NCBI GenBank assembly: GCA_904063045.1
Contig: CAJFCJ010000020.1
Location: forward strand, 1,542,916 to 1,606,915
From: Dimorphilus gyrociliatus
Taxonomy: Eukaryota; Annelida; Polychaeta; Dinophilidae
Reading direction: 5' to 3'
Length of the DNA: 64,000 bases
Part shown: positions 36,101 through 50,640 of the stretch, in pieces
How positions within the stretch are numbered: position 1 is the stretch's first letter
How the letters are laid out: each line of letters starts with the position of its first letter
Program-made: the position numbers and the translations under genes
Notes under the pieces: model-generated
The model's database searches: none
What the model was told of the DNA's origin: nothing
Seen by the model: the letters and a program-made list of their open reading frames with translations, nothing else

Positions 36101-39100
36101 TATAAGCTTCTTATCTGCTATTGTTTTGTTTAATATTTGATTAAAAAAAAAAAACAAAAAAATAAGAATCTAAACGAACTTTGTCAAAAATAGGAGTATG
36201 ATCATTTATATCTATGATGTTAATTGTTACTGTAGCAGTAGAAGATAGTTGAGGTTTACCATTGTCAGAAACAACAACTCTAATAATAGATTGGTCTATC
36301 TTTTCTCTATCTAATAAGGTTCTAGTGCGTAGAATTCCTTTAAAATACAAAAATGAATACTTTTGAACGATATTTTTTGTGTGATTTTAAATACCATTCT
36401 TGTCCACCACAAACAAGCCAGGTATATCCTCAAAAGTTATTCTATATGAATCTAAGTGATCAAATGGATCAGTCGCAGTCACAGTTCCCACATAATAACC
36501 TGCATCTTGATTCTCCAGAACAGAAAAATAAAGATTTCGGTTCGTAGGTGTCCAGGGACTTGGAAATTTTGGAGCTATTTCATTTCGTCTTATTATCGTT
36601 ATATCTAAAACTCCAATTCCTGTTTGTTCTTCTCTTTCTATGTCAGAAGCTTGTATAGTTAAACGAATTCGACTAATTTCACTATTTTCTAAACTCTTTA
36701 TTAACGATACTCGTCCATTTTCATCAATTTTAAAATATTCTTGAGTCAGGTTGTTTTGAACAAGTTGTCCAAATCTGTTCCAAGCCAGTGTTGGCTCTAT
36801 AAACTTGTAAGAGAGAATTGTATTGTCCATATCAATGGCTTCCATTTGCTTAATAACAGATGATACTTGGATACCTAATAGCAAGTTAATTACTCTTTTA
36901 GGTAATCTTAATTCTCTTTAAAATTGGACTAACTTCTTTCTATACTTATCCTTGTTGTAATTGGATTAAAATACGGATATTTGTTATTCCTATCTTGAAT
37001 ATTTACTGATAAGGTTGCGGTTGCTGTCTTTTGCGGTTGTCCCCTATCAGTTGCAAGAATCTGTAGAGTAAGCGATCACAACATGTTAGGAACTGTTCTT
37101 AATTTATTGAGACACCCTCTAATAATCCAGCTAATGAGAAAATGATAGATACCGTTATTAAGTAGTTTTTGTTGCGATCAAAATCCAGATGATTAGTAAC
37201 TCGAACTTGTCCATCTTGAGTAATATTAAAGTCACCTCTGCTTCCATTTCCGATACTATAGATGAATCAGTCGAGTAATTATGCTAATTACAAACAAAAA
37301 TAGATGCAGAAATTCTTTCAATTACCGATAATCAATCTGGCTTGGTAGGTCTTCATCAGTGGCTTCAAATTGAGCTATTCTTTCTCCTATGAGAAAGATT
37401 AGATTATGAAAAAACAGATTTATTTATATAAATATGATTACCTAAATTAACTGTTTCATTAACTAAAACATTTATTACAGTGTCTTTGAAGACAGGAACA
37501 GCCTCATTTACATTCTAAACAGAAGACAAAAGAACGTTAAAAATCGGAGACTTCTTAGATTATCCCCTATTGCTAGCAAAATTACAAACCATTACGTTAA
37601 TTTCTACCAAAGCCGAAGCTACATTTTTTCCATCAGTAACTCTAATTGTTAATGTATAGCTATGTATAAAAAAGAACATTCTAAATTATAATCTATATAA
37701 AAAACTCAATCTATTACAAACATTCCATTTTTGGATGATTCGTAGTCCAAAGGTTTAATCAAGGTCAATTTTCCCGTTAATGAATTGATATTAAAAGAAT
37801 TGGCCACATCTGAATTTATAATCGAATATACTAATTGGCTGTCCTCATCTTTATCGATTGCTTTCAAATTAAGAGGTGGATCTAGTCTTATAGTTCCTTC
37901 TCTGGTGTAAGCTGTATATTTCGTTGCAAGGAATTTTGGCTTTTCATCATTCGCGTTAATAACATTTATCAAAAGAAGTGTTGTTTGAGATTGCCCTTTG
38001 TTATTTTTTGCAATAAGATTTAAGTTATAACTAGTCTTTTGCTCATAGTCTATACAATTCGATTTTCCTGGTAAAGGGCAAAATTTTACCCTAATTTCAC
38101 CATTATCTTCGCCAATTTCAAATAAGCTAGCACCATTACCAATTAATTCATACTTCACATTGTCAACAGGTAACTATTACGAAAATATTTAAAGAAAAGT
38201 TAAAATCATAGAATTAATTCCTTACTTTAATAATTGTTACAAGAGACCCCCCTTCTGCATTTTCTTGAATGTCCACTGTATAAGATTCTTCCTGGAAACT
38301 TGGTAATTGCTGAAAACCTGACTTTATTTTAAGTAGAATCGTAGCTTTGCTCAATGGCGAAGAAATTGGAGTAACTGATTTAGTTTCTCTAGCTTCTAAT
38401 TCTAGCGTATAAGATTTTGCAGCAGAAATCAACTTTGTAGCATTTCTTATTTGAATTTTTGACAATAGGTTATTTATTCCTTCGTTTGGAATAACTTGAA
38501 ACATGTCATCAAAGTTTAATAAGAAAATCTTAAAATGACCATTAATAGAACTATCAGGATCAGTTACATTCAGGAAGACTCGGGGTAAAAAATAACCATC
38601 AGTTATTTTGCTAGCTTCAAGCTCAATTTCATAGTTAGTTTTTTTAAATTCTGTAATCAAATAGAATTTTATAAATATTTTATGTATCTCTTGAGCTAAA
38701 ATCAATTCTCTTTTACTTGGAGCATTGTCGTTTTGATCAACAATGGTCAGAGTGATCTCTGTACGGGTTTGCGTTAATTCATCATTACCTAAGCCACCAC
38801 CCTCAAGCACTTCTCTAGCCTTGAAAAAAGTCACCTTTATCTACAAAAAGATTCTCTAAAGAATACTCACTAATATTGGAATAATTACAAATCCGTTATT
38901 AAGTCTTATATTTTCTCTGTCCATCGGCCTTCTTGGACTAAGATTTCCTGTAACTGGATCCAAGTTGAACATATCCACTGTATTAAAATGTGAAAATAAT
39001 TATATCGATTGAGTGCTTGTTTGATATTTGATATGTTTTGTTAACAAGAAATGCGTTAAAAGCGTCAAAGCTTTATCAGAAGATTTAGATGAAAAATACT

Positions 39101-40786
39101 ATAATAACAGTCTATATTTTGCAGAATTTATGCTGCCTCTATGAGGAAGAGACTGAGTTATACCTGCTTTATTTTGAATGATTTCAGAGCAATATAAACC
39201 TTTAAATATAGTTATTCTTATTGTAGTGAACGAATTTAGTCTAAGTAAGAATTTTTAAATAAACGTATGTCTTACAAGTGAATTCTGGTTCAAGGAAGTA
39301 TCGAATTGGTCTTTCGCCATCTCCATCAACAGCCTGAATGGTCATAAAAGATTTACCTACAGGATAATTCTCTTCAATTGCATATGTAAGCATTGGAAGA
39401 AATTTCGGTGGTGTATCCTGAACATTTAGAACTCGAACGGGGATACTTGTTAATCGAGTGTTTATTCCATCCTATATTAATAGTTTAATTTAATAAGTTT
39501 GTTTATATAGGACAATTCAAAAAATTATTACTGTGGCTCTCAAAACGAGCTGGTATGACTTTCTCTTCTCATAATCTAGAGATTTCAAGAGATGAATATC
39601 TCCAGTCCATGTTGTGTTTGTTACTGAAGTTTGAACAATTTCAAAAGTTTCGCACGCCTCCTTCTATAAATAATTTATGTTGTGTATTTAACCAAACAAA
39701 TAAGCAATTGATACTCTTAGTTTTTCCATAATTAATAAAAGAAATATTTACTGGTTGATAACATTCAACTTGTAATAAACTATCGATTTCTTCTTCATCC
39801 TTAACAATGACATTTGCTAGTACAGTTCTATTGATCTCTGTGTCCTAGATTGAAAATTTATTTACGTTGTTATATACATTGTTTATTGATCTTTTTTCAT
39901 ATGGAAGACATGAATAACTCACTTCTCTGACATCTATACTATATGAATCAGACTGAAAAACTGGTAATTCGTCGTTTACGTTTATAACATGTACTATAAC
40001 ATTTTCAGTCGTCTAGATGTTAAACATGTAAGAAAAGAAAAGGAAATAATATGTACAATATATATTGAGAGATGCTATATTTCTTACATTAATTTTGCCA
40101 TCTGACACCCACACTGTTACTGAGTATTCTTTCTTTTTCTAAAGTGAACAAACAAGTTTAGTTCCGCTTTTTAATGATTAATTTAAGAATTCATATGTAA
40201 ATAAAAAAGTTTACTTCGTAATCAAGCGCCCCCTTCAGAAACACTTGACTGGATCCAGGAGGTTTAACTTCGAATACAGATGACTTAATTCCATACTGTA
40301 ATTTGTCGTTATTAGCGTCCGACGCTTCTAGTTCGTAGACTTGACCTGTATTTTATTTGCTGTACAATTTTATTGCTATTATTATATTTCCTATAATTTC
40401 CTCTAGTTTACACATCGAAAGAAATAAATTAAGGTGGAAATTATAAGTGAATTACAAAATAAAATAATAAATGAACAAGAAAGGATTTTCTTTTGATAAT
40501 TAGAAAAATACAAATGAGACTATTTTACTGATAAATTACCTATTTCTGTATTCTCTTGGAGAGAGAAATTTTCCATAAATCTTTTCAATTTGGGCGCCTC
40601 GTTTTGAGAAAATATAGCACCTGTATCAAAATAATATAAAGTATAGTTTATACTGTATAAATTAATTTTAAAGAGAATATCTGTTAATTGACTATAGTGT
40701 ATTTGATATACATAGAATTATAAAGACTAAATAAAATAATTACCTATACTATTAAGAAAAATCAGTGTGATTATTGTTTTATCCAT
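33172..40786 (-). CDS. Large non-classical cadherin (Cad87A/CDHR-like), copy A
   Basis: More than 20 exons. It starts at 40786 (MDKTIITLIFLNSIG, signal peptide spread over two exons). Around a dozen cadherin repeats can be seen, with junctions such as NVNDELPVF, NVQDTPPKF, VDQNDNAP, NANDEKPKF, DINDHTPIF, DLNDNRPVF and DIDDHSPEF, plus the usual LDYE and LDREK blocks. A membrane-proximal segment (LDKLNYYMKKIAERNG, VIRVGKHV) leads to one transmembrane helix (WVLLAVILIFIIW to FIILF), a CCCCC run, probably palmitoylated, and a tail of about 150 residues (DMQEGRMILDYS) with no catenin-binding motif recognised. The exact repeat count is uncertain where exons are tiny. It is a Ca-dependent adhesion or apical protein. 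The stop lies 190 bases from the DCTN3 stop. Confidence 0.85.
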
Positions 40787-41466
40787 TTCCAACTTCCTCC
40801 CTCCGATTCGATCTATTTATGTGTACTGAAGGAATATGATTATTAATTATACAGTTGACTTGCTAAAGCTCAAACAAGTCACTTCAAAGGATCTGCCGTA
40901 TCCCTTAAAATAATATTAAAACACGTTCAATAAACAATTTTGGCCGTCCTCTCAGTATTTACTGACAGTTCACTGTTGAAGAAAACAATACGTCTTGTAT
41001 ATTTCGTAAGAGAAAAGCTTGGTAAGATAGGAACGAAAATAGGATGATGCAAAACGAACAGATATGTTCACGATATAACAATAAAAGAAATCTGTCGTTG
41101 ATTTTCCTATTTTTTAGTCCTTTTTACTTCGTCATTCCGTAGTTATATTAATAAGAAATCGAATTCTATCCAAAGTTTAAAAAAAAGTATCGTTCGATGA
41201 TAATTATTCATTTCATAAAAATGTTCCAAAAAAGAACAAGAATGAAATGACTTCAACGCCCTCTTTGAACAGTTAGGATAAAAATAAATGCGTCTGAAAT
41301 AGAAAAAAAGAGTATATTTGGAATCGATAGCTCTCTCTCTGTTCAATCGATTCAACCCGCGTGCAGTGCATGAAATTTGTTATTAATAAAAAAATTTTTT
41401 TAAAAGAATAATCAAGGTATAAACAACGAAAAATGTCGAAACTTGATTAAAGTTAATTTACTGCAA
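40787..41466. promoter_or_regulatory. Head-to-head region between the two cadherin genes
   Basis: A 680-base gap between divergent starts of two related cadherins, AT-rich, without coding content. The presumed promoters of both genes lie here, but I recognise no specific sites. Confidence 0.4.
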
Positions 41467-44400
41467 ATGACATACATTATTCAAGCCGCGTCCGTTCACG
41501 TATTTCTACGGATCCTATTATTGTTGTATTCTCAAAGTAAGTTTGTAATTCATCTTCTTTTCCTCTATCTATTTCTCTTTTATTCTTATTATCAACTCCT
41601 CTTTCATTTCATTCTTCTTAATAATGTGATTTTTCATTAAATTGCCTATTTAACGTTTCGTTACCGCTATAACCCGACTCTGATCAGAATGATTAAATAT
41701 TCCAGTCATATATTGGTTTATTAGTATTATTAGTATGATTGCTAGTTTTAGTATTAAGATTGATAATATAATTTAATAAGTATGTGTTTTATTTTATTTT
41801 ATTAATTAATCAACAAAAGGAGGATATTGTCAAGGTAATCAAAGGCCAATATGGATAGAGACTTTACAACAAGAACTTCAAAATAATGGAATATTAGAAA
41901 ATAAGCCTGAAGGTTGTATTCTTTGTAATTATTATTTCTTTTTTTTTAATACTCGTGACCTTATGAGAATTTTCTCTTTTCTTTCGCCTAAAGGAAGTGT
42001 CTTAGGACAATTAATAGCAAGAGATGCAGCGGGCGATAATCCGGTCTTTTATAGTATATCAGCTGATGTTATCGACCTACTCAGCGTCGACAGAGATTTG
42101 GGTACGGTGAAATTATTGAGGAAATTAGATAGAGAAGTTAGGCCTAATTTTTCTCTTGAAGCTCTCTTTTTACAGAACTATTTGATAAAGACTTTTTTCT
42201 TTAATTTTTTAGACTAAAGCTGAAATTCCAGTTACATTTTTCGCTGAATCTAGAGATGGTTTACGTTCACCTGTAGCTTATTCTATTAAAGTATTAGATG
42301 AAAATGACAATGCTCCCACTTTCATTGGTGCACCATACACGACGTCGATTAGCGAAGTAAGCCGTCTCTTTTGCGATTTCTTTGAAAACTAATTCTGATT
42401 AATTGGTTTATTTTATCGTTTTTTCTCTCTTTCATTTCTTCTTTTTAAACTTAGTCAATGGATTTGGGCGACCCTGTTTTTACCGAGATTAGAATTCGTG
42501 ATGATGACGAGGGAAAGAATTCTGAAATTACATTAACTTGCGATAATTCTCGTTTAGATACAACCTGTGATATCTTTGATTTGAAGCTTAATAGCCTAGG
42601 AGTGGGTGACTATAGAGGAACAGTAATTCTTCGGAAAAAAATTGACTATGAAAAACAGAAAAAATATCGTATAAAATTGACTGCTAGGGTAGAACAGTCT
42701 TATTCGTAATAGCTATATACAAATTTCGTCTTTAACAACAAGTTATCTTATTTTGAAGGATGGAGGCTCTCCTACACAAAAAACAACTATAGAGCTGCTA
42801 GTAAACGTACAAGACGAGCAAGACACTCCCCCGCGTTTCTTAAATACTCCTTTATCACTTATAGTAAGTGAAAATCTACCAAAGGTATGCTACACTCGTG
42901 TTTCTAAAAATACTTTCCATTGTTTACTTATACAATAAAAAAAGTATTAAGAAGGTGGAAAATATATTGAATTATTACATCATTAGTCATCTAGCGTTGG
43001 AAGAATTATGGCAATGGATCAAGATACCGATCAACCTAACGCTATAAGGTTTTTCATCAGCGATGATTCAGAAGGTCATTTCGAAGTTAGCACCTATCAA
43101 AAAGATTCTCAAGACAATTATTATTACGCGGATATATTGACAAGAAAATCATTCGACAGAGAAAATATGAGTGACGTTGTGTATGACTTTATTATTACGG
43201 TTAGTCGCATCAGTCCATTTTCTCTCATATAATCTATATATTTGTTGATATAATGTATATGTTTGTTCTGCGAAAATCTAGGCACAAGAAATTCGAGGTA
43301 ATAGTATCGGAGCATCCGAAAGCACGAAAGTGATTGTTCTTGTGACTGATAGCAACGACAATTATCCAATATTCAATAGGGTATAAGCTATATACATGCT
43401 TCTGATATTATTTTAGTTTTTCCCTGAAAATTTATATTCTTTGAAATTTTCATTTCAGAAAGAAACGGAGATTAAAGTTTCAGAAAATATGGAACTCTAC
43501 GACACAGTAAACGACCTAAATGTAACTGTCACCGACCGAGATCAAGTAAACATTTTTCTTAAATCTCATTTCTTATTTGCTGCATAAATACTGCCGTAAA
43601 CCATAAAAAATTTTAAAAGAATTTGGTATATTATTAACGTGTGCTAATATACTAATATATATATATATATTAGTATATATAAAACAATTTACAAGCAAAT
43701 AGCAAATTCTACATATTCCTATTATATGAGCTCCTATTTTATCTATAACAGGGCCCGAACTCTTTAATCGAAATTTCTGGAAATAGTACAGTTTTTATTG
43801 AATATCCTCGAATAATACAAGGAAGTGGAGCTATATCATTGAGGGTGTTTAGACCTACTGTATTAGACTACGAAAGGCCAGGAGCAGCTCATACTATACC
43901 AATACTAGTGAATTATTGAAACTTTTTCCACTCTTATTATAACTTTATAAGACTTTCTATGTCATCCATTAACAGTTGACTGCAAGAGAGTTAAATACAA
44001 AAGAGAGATACTCTTCAACTTGTATAGTGACCGTTCATGTCATTAATGAAAATGACAATTCACCGGTATTCTCAGCTAAAAACTACTCAGTATCGATCAG
44101 GAAGGATAGACAGAAAGGCGATGAATTGATTACAGTTTCCGTACGTTTAGGCTAAGAGATGACAGAGAATGAGTTTTAAACAAAATCATTTTCTTTTTAT
44201 AGGCTACAGATAAGGATGAGGGAAAATTTGGTAGAATTACATATTCTTTTCTTCCTTCTCCCTTGACAAATCTATTTCAAATAAATGAACTAAATGGAGA
44301 AATTTTGGTTAGTAAATCATTAAAAGGCCTGGAGAATACAATTTTATATGTCCAAGCAAGAGATGGAGGGGGGAGAACTGAAAAAGTCCCATTGTTTTTA

Positions 44401-47400
44401 ACAATCCTAATCGACGATCCCTTGGCTCCGGAATTCGAATACGATTCATATTTTACAACGGCCGAGGAGGGTACTCGCATTTTAAGTCCTCCCGTGACCG
44501 TTTCTGCATCAAAAAGAAACACTAAGAAAGATCCTGTTAACTACTTTTTTCGAACCTCGGTCGGAGATTTTTTTTTCTTAAACCGTACTTCTGGAGAATT
44601 AGGCATATCATCACCTTTACCGTATCCAGAAACCGGAAGCTATCTTATAACGATAGGAGCTCGTCACGGAATTGAGAACGTGACAAGTTTCGTAAATGTT
44701 ACAATTATAGTTCGTAATGTCAATGATAATTCACCGATCTTCACTAAAAATTTCTATCAAACAAGTGTATCCGAATTAGCTGCACCTGGTCTGTACAGAG
44801 TACTCATTTTTCATTTACCCAAATAACCAAAAAACTGTCTATTTTGCCAATAGGTACTACAGTAATTCAGATTGAGGCAAGCGACGATGACGTGGGAGAA
44901 GATGGAAAAGTTACCTATTATATTGAGTCCGGAGGCAAAGACAACTTTCGGCTAAATTCCACAACTGGTATATTGACTGTATCGGACATGTCTCGTCTGA
45001 ATAGAGAAAACTTTGGAGAAGAATATATTTTAACTGTTAGGGATATAAAATCATATATTTACTATAAGAGTACTTAATTTCCTCTTCTAACTATTTATAG
45101 ATAATTGCTACGGATGGTGGCTCACCATCTCGGACATCGAGTTCTTCCGTGTCAATACAAGTCCTGGATGAAAATAATCAAGCTCCAAAATTTTCCCAGG
45201 ACATCTACTTCTCTTCCCTTTCCCAAGGTAGTATATAAAAAATATATACAAATACTGTAAATATAATTTACTTGTAATACTATCGATATTCTCAATCAGA
45301 TGCTTCGAAGGGAACTCTAGTGGCGACTGTATCTGCTACCGACTCTGATCTAAACGCTGATGTTCAGTATACTATTATACCATCTCAATTTCGTGCAAAG
45401 AACCTTAATGGTCAAGAATTCGAATTGCCTTTCAATTATGTAATTAATCATAAAATTAACTTTTCTCCTTTATTTCATGCAATATTAATTATTTTATACG
45501 ATAGGACTCATTCGAGTTACGTACTAATGGTCAGGTATTTGTAAAGGAGGATTTAAATAATCCTACTTTATCGGAAATATCCTTTCTGATCGAGGCTAGG
45601 GATTTGAATGGTATAGAACCAGAAAAACAGATTGCAACCTCCAAGGTTGTCGTGTCTTTGGAACGGCCCAAAGATAAAAGAGTAATATTTGACAGTCCAC
45701 TCACATATACAATAAAAGAGGAAGAGCCACTGAAAACAGAAATTTTCACAATAGCAGCTCGAATTATTGGGGATCCTATGGGAGGTCTTCTTTATGAAAT
45801 TTTACCAGATACTGATCCACATAGTTATTTTAAAATTGATCAGTATACCGGCAGAGTAGAGATACGGAAACGAATCGATTACGAGGAAATAAAAGGAAGA
45901 AAGCGTATAACTTTTCAAGTATCAGCGTACGGCAAAATTTTAAATGAAACAGTGAGGGGCGTAGCGAATATAATGGTTAACATTGATGATGTTAACGACA
46001 ATGTCCCAATTTTTACGAAAGATGTGAGTTTTATGTAAAATACAGTAGCATATCTTGTTTGTTGATTAGAAGAAGCTTACCTTTTTCTATTTTTACGTTC
46101 ATTTGATTACTTTCATCTACTTTTAGAGATATGTCTTTCTTGTAAAAGAAGATGTTTCATCAGCGTTACAATTGGGCAAAGTGACAGCAATCGACAAGGA
46201 CGAGGGAAAGTATGGTGAGGTCCAATATTCAATCGCCAATAGTCACGAGAAGTTTGCAATAGACCCGCTGACGGTAATTGTAATAAATCGGCCCATAAAT
46301 AAGTATAACGCTCTTAATACCTTTTATACAGGGTGCTGTTTTCTTGAAGTCTGGTTTTAGCTTAGACAGAGAAACGAAAGATTCCTATGCTTTTATAGTT
46401 CAAGCAATCGATAATTATGAACAACCTGAGTTTTTGACAAGAAAAACATCTGTATTGGTACATATTATGTCGTTTATCATATTACATTTTGTCTATACTA
46501 CAATGCTATTTTTATTTAGGTGGTTGTCAAGGTAACAGACAGTAATGACAAGTTAGTTGCTATTTCGTTCTTTGTCTTTGAAGCTAGTTATAGTTAAATG
46601 TTAATCTTTTCAGTGCTCCTCAATTTACGCAATCCAAATATGCCGTATTCATTGTAAATACGGTACCAATTGGTTATACAGTAATAAAGCTGAAGGCAAC
46701 AGACAATGATGAAGGATTAAACGCTGAAGTGCGTTACGAACTAGTTCCAAATGAAGATTTAAGTAAGCATTTTTAACCTTCAATTTTCTCAACACCCAGA
46801 AGGTCACTAATTTCTTAACCTCAAAATCTCTAGTATTTAGTCGAGAGGCTGTCGTGATCAACGAACAAACGGGATCGATCACTACGAAGGACTTGCTGAA
46901 TACATATACAAGATCTAAGCCTTACTTATTAAAATTCCGAGCATCAGATTCGGGAACACCAATGAAATCTGCGGTGGTCGAAGTGGAAGTTACAGTCAGT
47001 AATGGAGCAATAAATGACGGCTTTCCGAAATTTATTAACCCACCGTCTGACGGAAAAACAATAAATATAATTGAGGTAGATATTATATGATTTCCTGTTT
47101 TACTTTATCTTTAAAAAGCTTCCTGAGTTAAATTAACGCAAACTCTCTTCATTAGGAGCCAAAAAATAATACTAGTATCATACTTCTGAAGGCAGAAGCT
47201 TTTGGTAGCGATGGGCTCAGTATACCAATCGAATATTCATTATTACCCATTCTCTCCTCAAACAACTACGTAATTGTTGACCCTGTAACTGGACATGTTA
47301 CTACAAATGTGTTACTCGACAGAGAAGAGATCCCAGAATTTCAAGTGATTTTATTGTTTTATTAAATAATCAGATAAATCATTATTTAACGTATCGATTT

Positions 47401-49815
47401 GGAAGATTAAATTTAAGAAGAAATCCTTTTTAATCTTTAGGTGGTTGCCATTGCAACAACTGTAGATAATCGGAAGAGGGAGGCCAGAAGGTCTTTTTGG
47501 GTTAAACTTATCGACAAGGACGATAATTTTCCTTCTATTAAAGAGTGTGACCGTGTTCCCGTTAATGATCCATTGAATATTAGAGTTAAAGAAAATCGGC
47601 CACCGGGCAGTGAAATCACAAAAATAAAAGCTTGCGATCCTGATAGCGCACCGAACAATGCTATTTACTATTACATGACTTGCGGAGACACAGAAAAATT
47701 TGAAGTCGACCAATCGACTGGAGTAGTTAGAAATTTGAAGAAACTCGATAAAGAGGATAAGGCCTCTTATAAAATATGCGTAAAAGTGAGTCCCAATGCA
47801 AATAGGACTTTTTCTGGTGGAAGTCCATCGAAAACCGTTAAAAGAAATGATGAAATAACGTTAATAATTAATTTAGAAGATATAGATGAATTTGGTCCAG
47901 AATTTGATAAATCTGAAATATTTTCAACGGGGTTAAATGCTGTTTCACCTCCTGGTACGGAGATTTTGAAATTAACAGCTTCCGATAAGGATGGAATTCT
48001 CTCAGCTAAATTTCAAATAGAGGAAGTAAAATTCGATGGCCGTACGATAAAAGGTGCCATAGGAATTAATGAGAAAACCGGTCAAATATATACACTTCTT
48101 GCTAACTACTACGAATTCGCTGGTGGTGAATTTCAGGTGAAAGTAAAAGTAATCGATGAAAAAGGACGTGCAGATAAGACTTTAGTAACAGTAAGTTAAT
48201 AATTTCGTAATCTCCTTATATAACATTTAAATAAAAATCACTATTAATATATTTTTAACTCACATCACTAATTTTGCAGATTCATATATACAGACCTAGT
48301 GAAACTGTGAAGTTTATCTTTAATGACGTTCCGGAAAATGTTTTATCTTACTTGAACAACTTTTTCAGGTAATTTACATTAATAACATTACGAAAATAAT
48401 AATAATAACAATAATAATGATAATAGAAATAATAATAACAAAATAATGATAGTAATGACGATAATAATAATAACAATAAAGTATAGGAATAATAACAAGT
48501 CAGAGAATAATAAAAGTAATATATTATACAAATGATTGACTTAATATTTTACCGCTTTGGTTAATGATAATTTAATGTTTCTAATAAATAATTGTCATAA
48601 TAATGGGTAGGGTAAACTAGATAGTAAGAAAAAATTTCAATGTCAACAATTTAATTTTCTCCATTAGCGAATTAGAAAATACTGAGACTGGACTTGCAGT
48701 TTCCGCTACAGACGCTCAAATTTATCACTCGAGGAATGATTACACCAAGTATAAGCAATAACAACAATACTAAATATTATTAGCTTTAATGTATAATGTC
48801 AAAAGTCTTATGAGTTTTTACTTCTCTTTAATTACGATAGAACTACTGTTTGCGTTCCACTTGTGAAGAATAAAGTTACTCTTTCCTTATCGGACGCCCT
48901 ATCCATCGCTGAAAAGAGCTCGTTAAAGCCCATCTATAAGAAATATAACGTAATAAAAAGAGAGGTTAGTCTCTTAGTTTCACATTGTATGAAAGCATAA
49001 AAAATTTCTGTAGATGCTATTCCATTAAATTACTTCTAAAGTATACAATTACGGAAGCTAAAGAATAAAATACTGATTATTAGGGCACGTTGTTCATGTA
49101 AAACTTTCAATTGAAAACAGAAATTGATACTTATAGTTAATATTTTATATTTGTTCTATATTCTTTGCAGAGATGCATTCAGCGTTTGACGACATCTAGC
49201 TGGGAAAGTAAATCGTATTTGTGGTGGATTCTAATAGCCCAAGCTTGCGTTATCGCAATTCTATCGGTTCTAGCTAGTGTCACTTTGGAACGTTCCTACC
49301 TATCCTTCCGAAGACGATTAAGGGAATTAAATGGTAAGCATTATAGATGGCATTACCGCTTTCTTTATAATTTAACAAGAGATACAATTTAAATTACACA
49401 GAATTCCCTCCGTCAAAGTCTATGTAAGTAGGTGTAGTCATTTATGTAGTCCAATTATCATACTCGGTTATTTATAACATAAAGAAAAGGAAACTTATAG
49501 CTCTTTTACACTTTACACCGATTGTTTAAACAATTTTTTCTAAAGTACATTCTATGTAATTTATAAATAAGAAATTACTGATTGAAAAAAGAAATGTGCA
49601 TTAATGTATACATAAACGAATCTTGATAATTAAAATAAAAAAAAAATAAATGTATTATTACTTGTTAAGAAGTATTTTTATATTTCTTTTGTTCTTTATT
49701 TCTCCCCTCCTCATTTCCCTATTACTAGATATCTTTTCACCGCATCGTTTGTCTATTTTAGTCTTCTTTATTAAACTTTTTTCAACTTTTTATGTTTTTT
49801 TTTTTTGCAGGCTGA
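41467..49815 (+). CDS. Large non-classical cadherin (Cad87A-like), copy B
   Basis: Start at the ATG at 41467 (MTYIIQAASVHVFLRILLLLYSQ, signal peptide); the upstream open frame from 41443 begins with TTG. About 13 cadherin repeats have junctions including DENDNAPTF, EQDTPPRF, SNDNYP, ENDNSPVF, NVNDNSPIF, DENNQAPKF, DVNDNVPIF, DKDDNFPS and EDIDEFGPEF. A membrane-proximal region and a single transmembrane helix (LWWILIAQACVIAILSVLASV) follow, then a very short basic tail. A strong donor at 49334 and a T-rich acceptor at 49810 give a last codon G followed by a stop at 49815. Without that splice, the frame would run on 20 residues to 49392. The eighth repeat region is weak. Confidence 0.83.
43648..43682 (+). 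repeat. TA-rich palindromic repeat in intron
   Basis: A run of TA dinucleotides with flanking TATACTAAT/ATTAGTATA arms, inside an intron of cadherin copy B; it could fold as a hairpin. Confidence 0.7.
48391..48480 (+). repeat. AAT/AAC-type interrupted trinucleotide repeat in intron
   Basis: About 90 bases of imperfect AATAATAAC, ATAATAATG and similar units in the intron after YLNNFFR in cadherin copy B. Confidence 0.8.
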
Positions 49816-50640
49816 ATACTCCTCGATCAAGTTTATAATTTGCTTTGTCGTGTATAAAATATTAGAGAGATTTGTTTTGTTTAAAAATATGCAACACAGC
49901 TTACAAATCGTTCTATTAACAAAGGATATTTTATATTTTCTTTCTAAATTTTTATAAATAAAATGAATTGAACATATATTGTGGAAAATATATATGTTTG
50001 TATGTTTGACATATGTGTAATAAAACGAACAATAACAAGCGTAACAATTAAAGTGTATGTTTAGGGAAACTTTTCAGGGAAAGCATTAAAGGTAAGGAAA
50101 AAGATATAAGAGGAAAAAGTCGAGAAGTTATAAGAGTAAAGAGAAAGTAAGAAAAGAATAAGAAGAAGTAGAAAATATCAATTGAACCGAAATCGATTGG
50201 TTTAAGTATATATGCGCTACGTGAAGACAAGAAATCAATCGGTTCATACAGATATTGTTAGTGTTTTATGACCTATAAGCGCAATCTAATTAACAATGTC
50301 GTGTTTGTACATCAAAAATTAATAACATATAAGTCTATAAAAGGATATAGCGGAAATATTAAGAGTAATTTGTTTAAGACGACTCCCTCCTTCCCCTACG
50401 TTATTTTTTTTCTAGCAGCATAGAATTTCAAAACAGAAATAACGCCTCTAATGTTTTTTCAATGTAAATATAGGTATATATTTAAAAGTGAAATGACTTA
50501 AAAAATAAGCATATACATATGTATACAGTATACATATATATAAAACTTTAAAACGTATATAGAATTTGTTAATATAATTGTAAATAGTTAGAGAATATAG
50601 AAATTCATAATACAGCTGTAAAAAATAAAAACGTTTGTCT
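49816..50640. other. Tail-to-tail region, cadherin copy B / GPCR
   Basis: 3' UTR-like AT-rich DNA from about 49816 to the GPCR stop at 50641. An AATAAA on the plus strand lies near 49955. The open frames here are low-complexity and do not look coding. Confidence 0.45.

Noticed and set aside
41443-41466. Earlier start for cadherin B
   Set aside because: The frame there begins with TTG; the first ATG that gives a signal peptide is at 41467.
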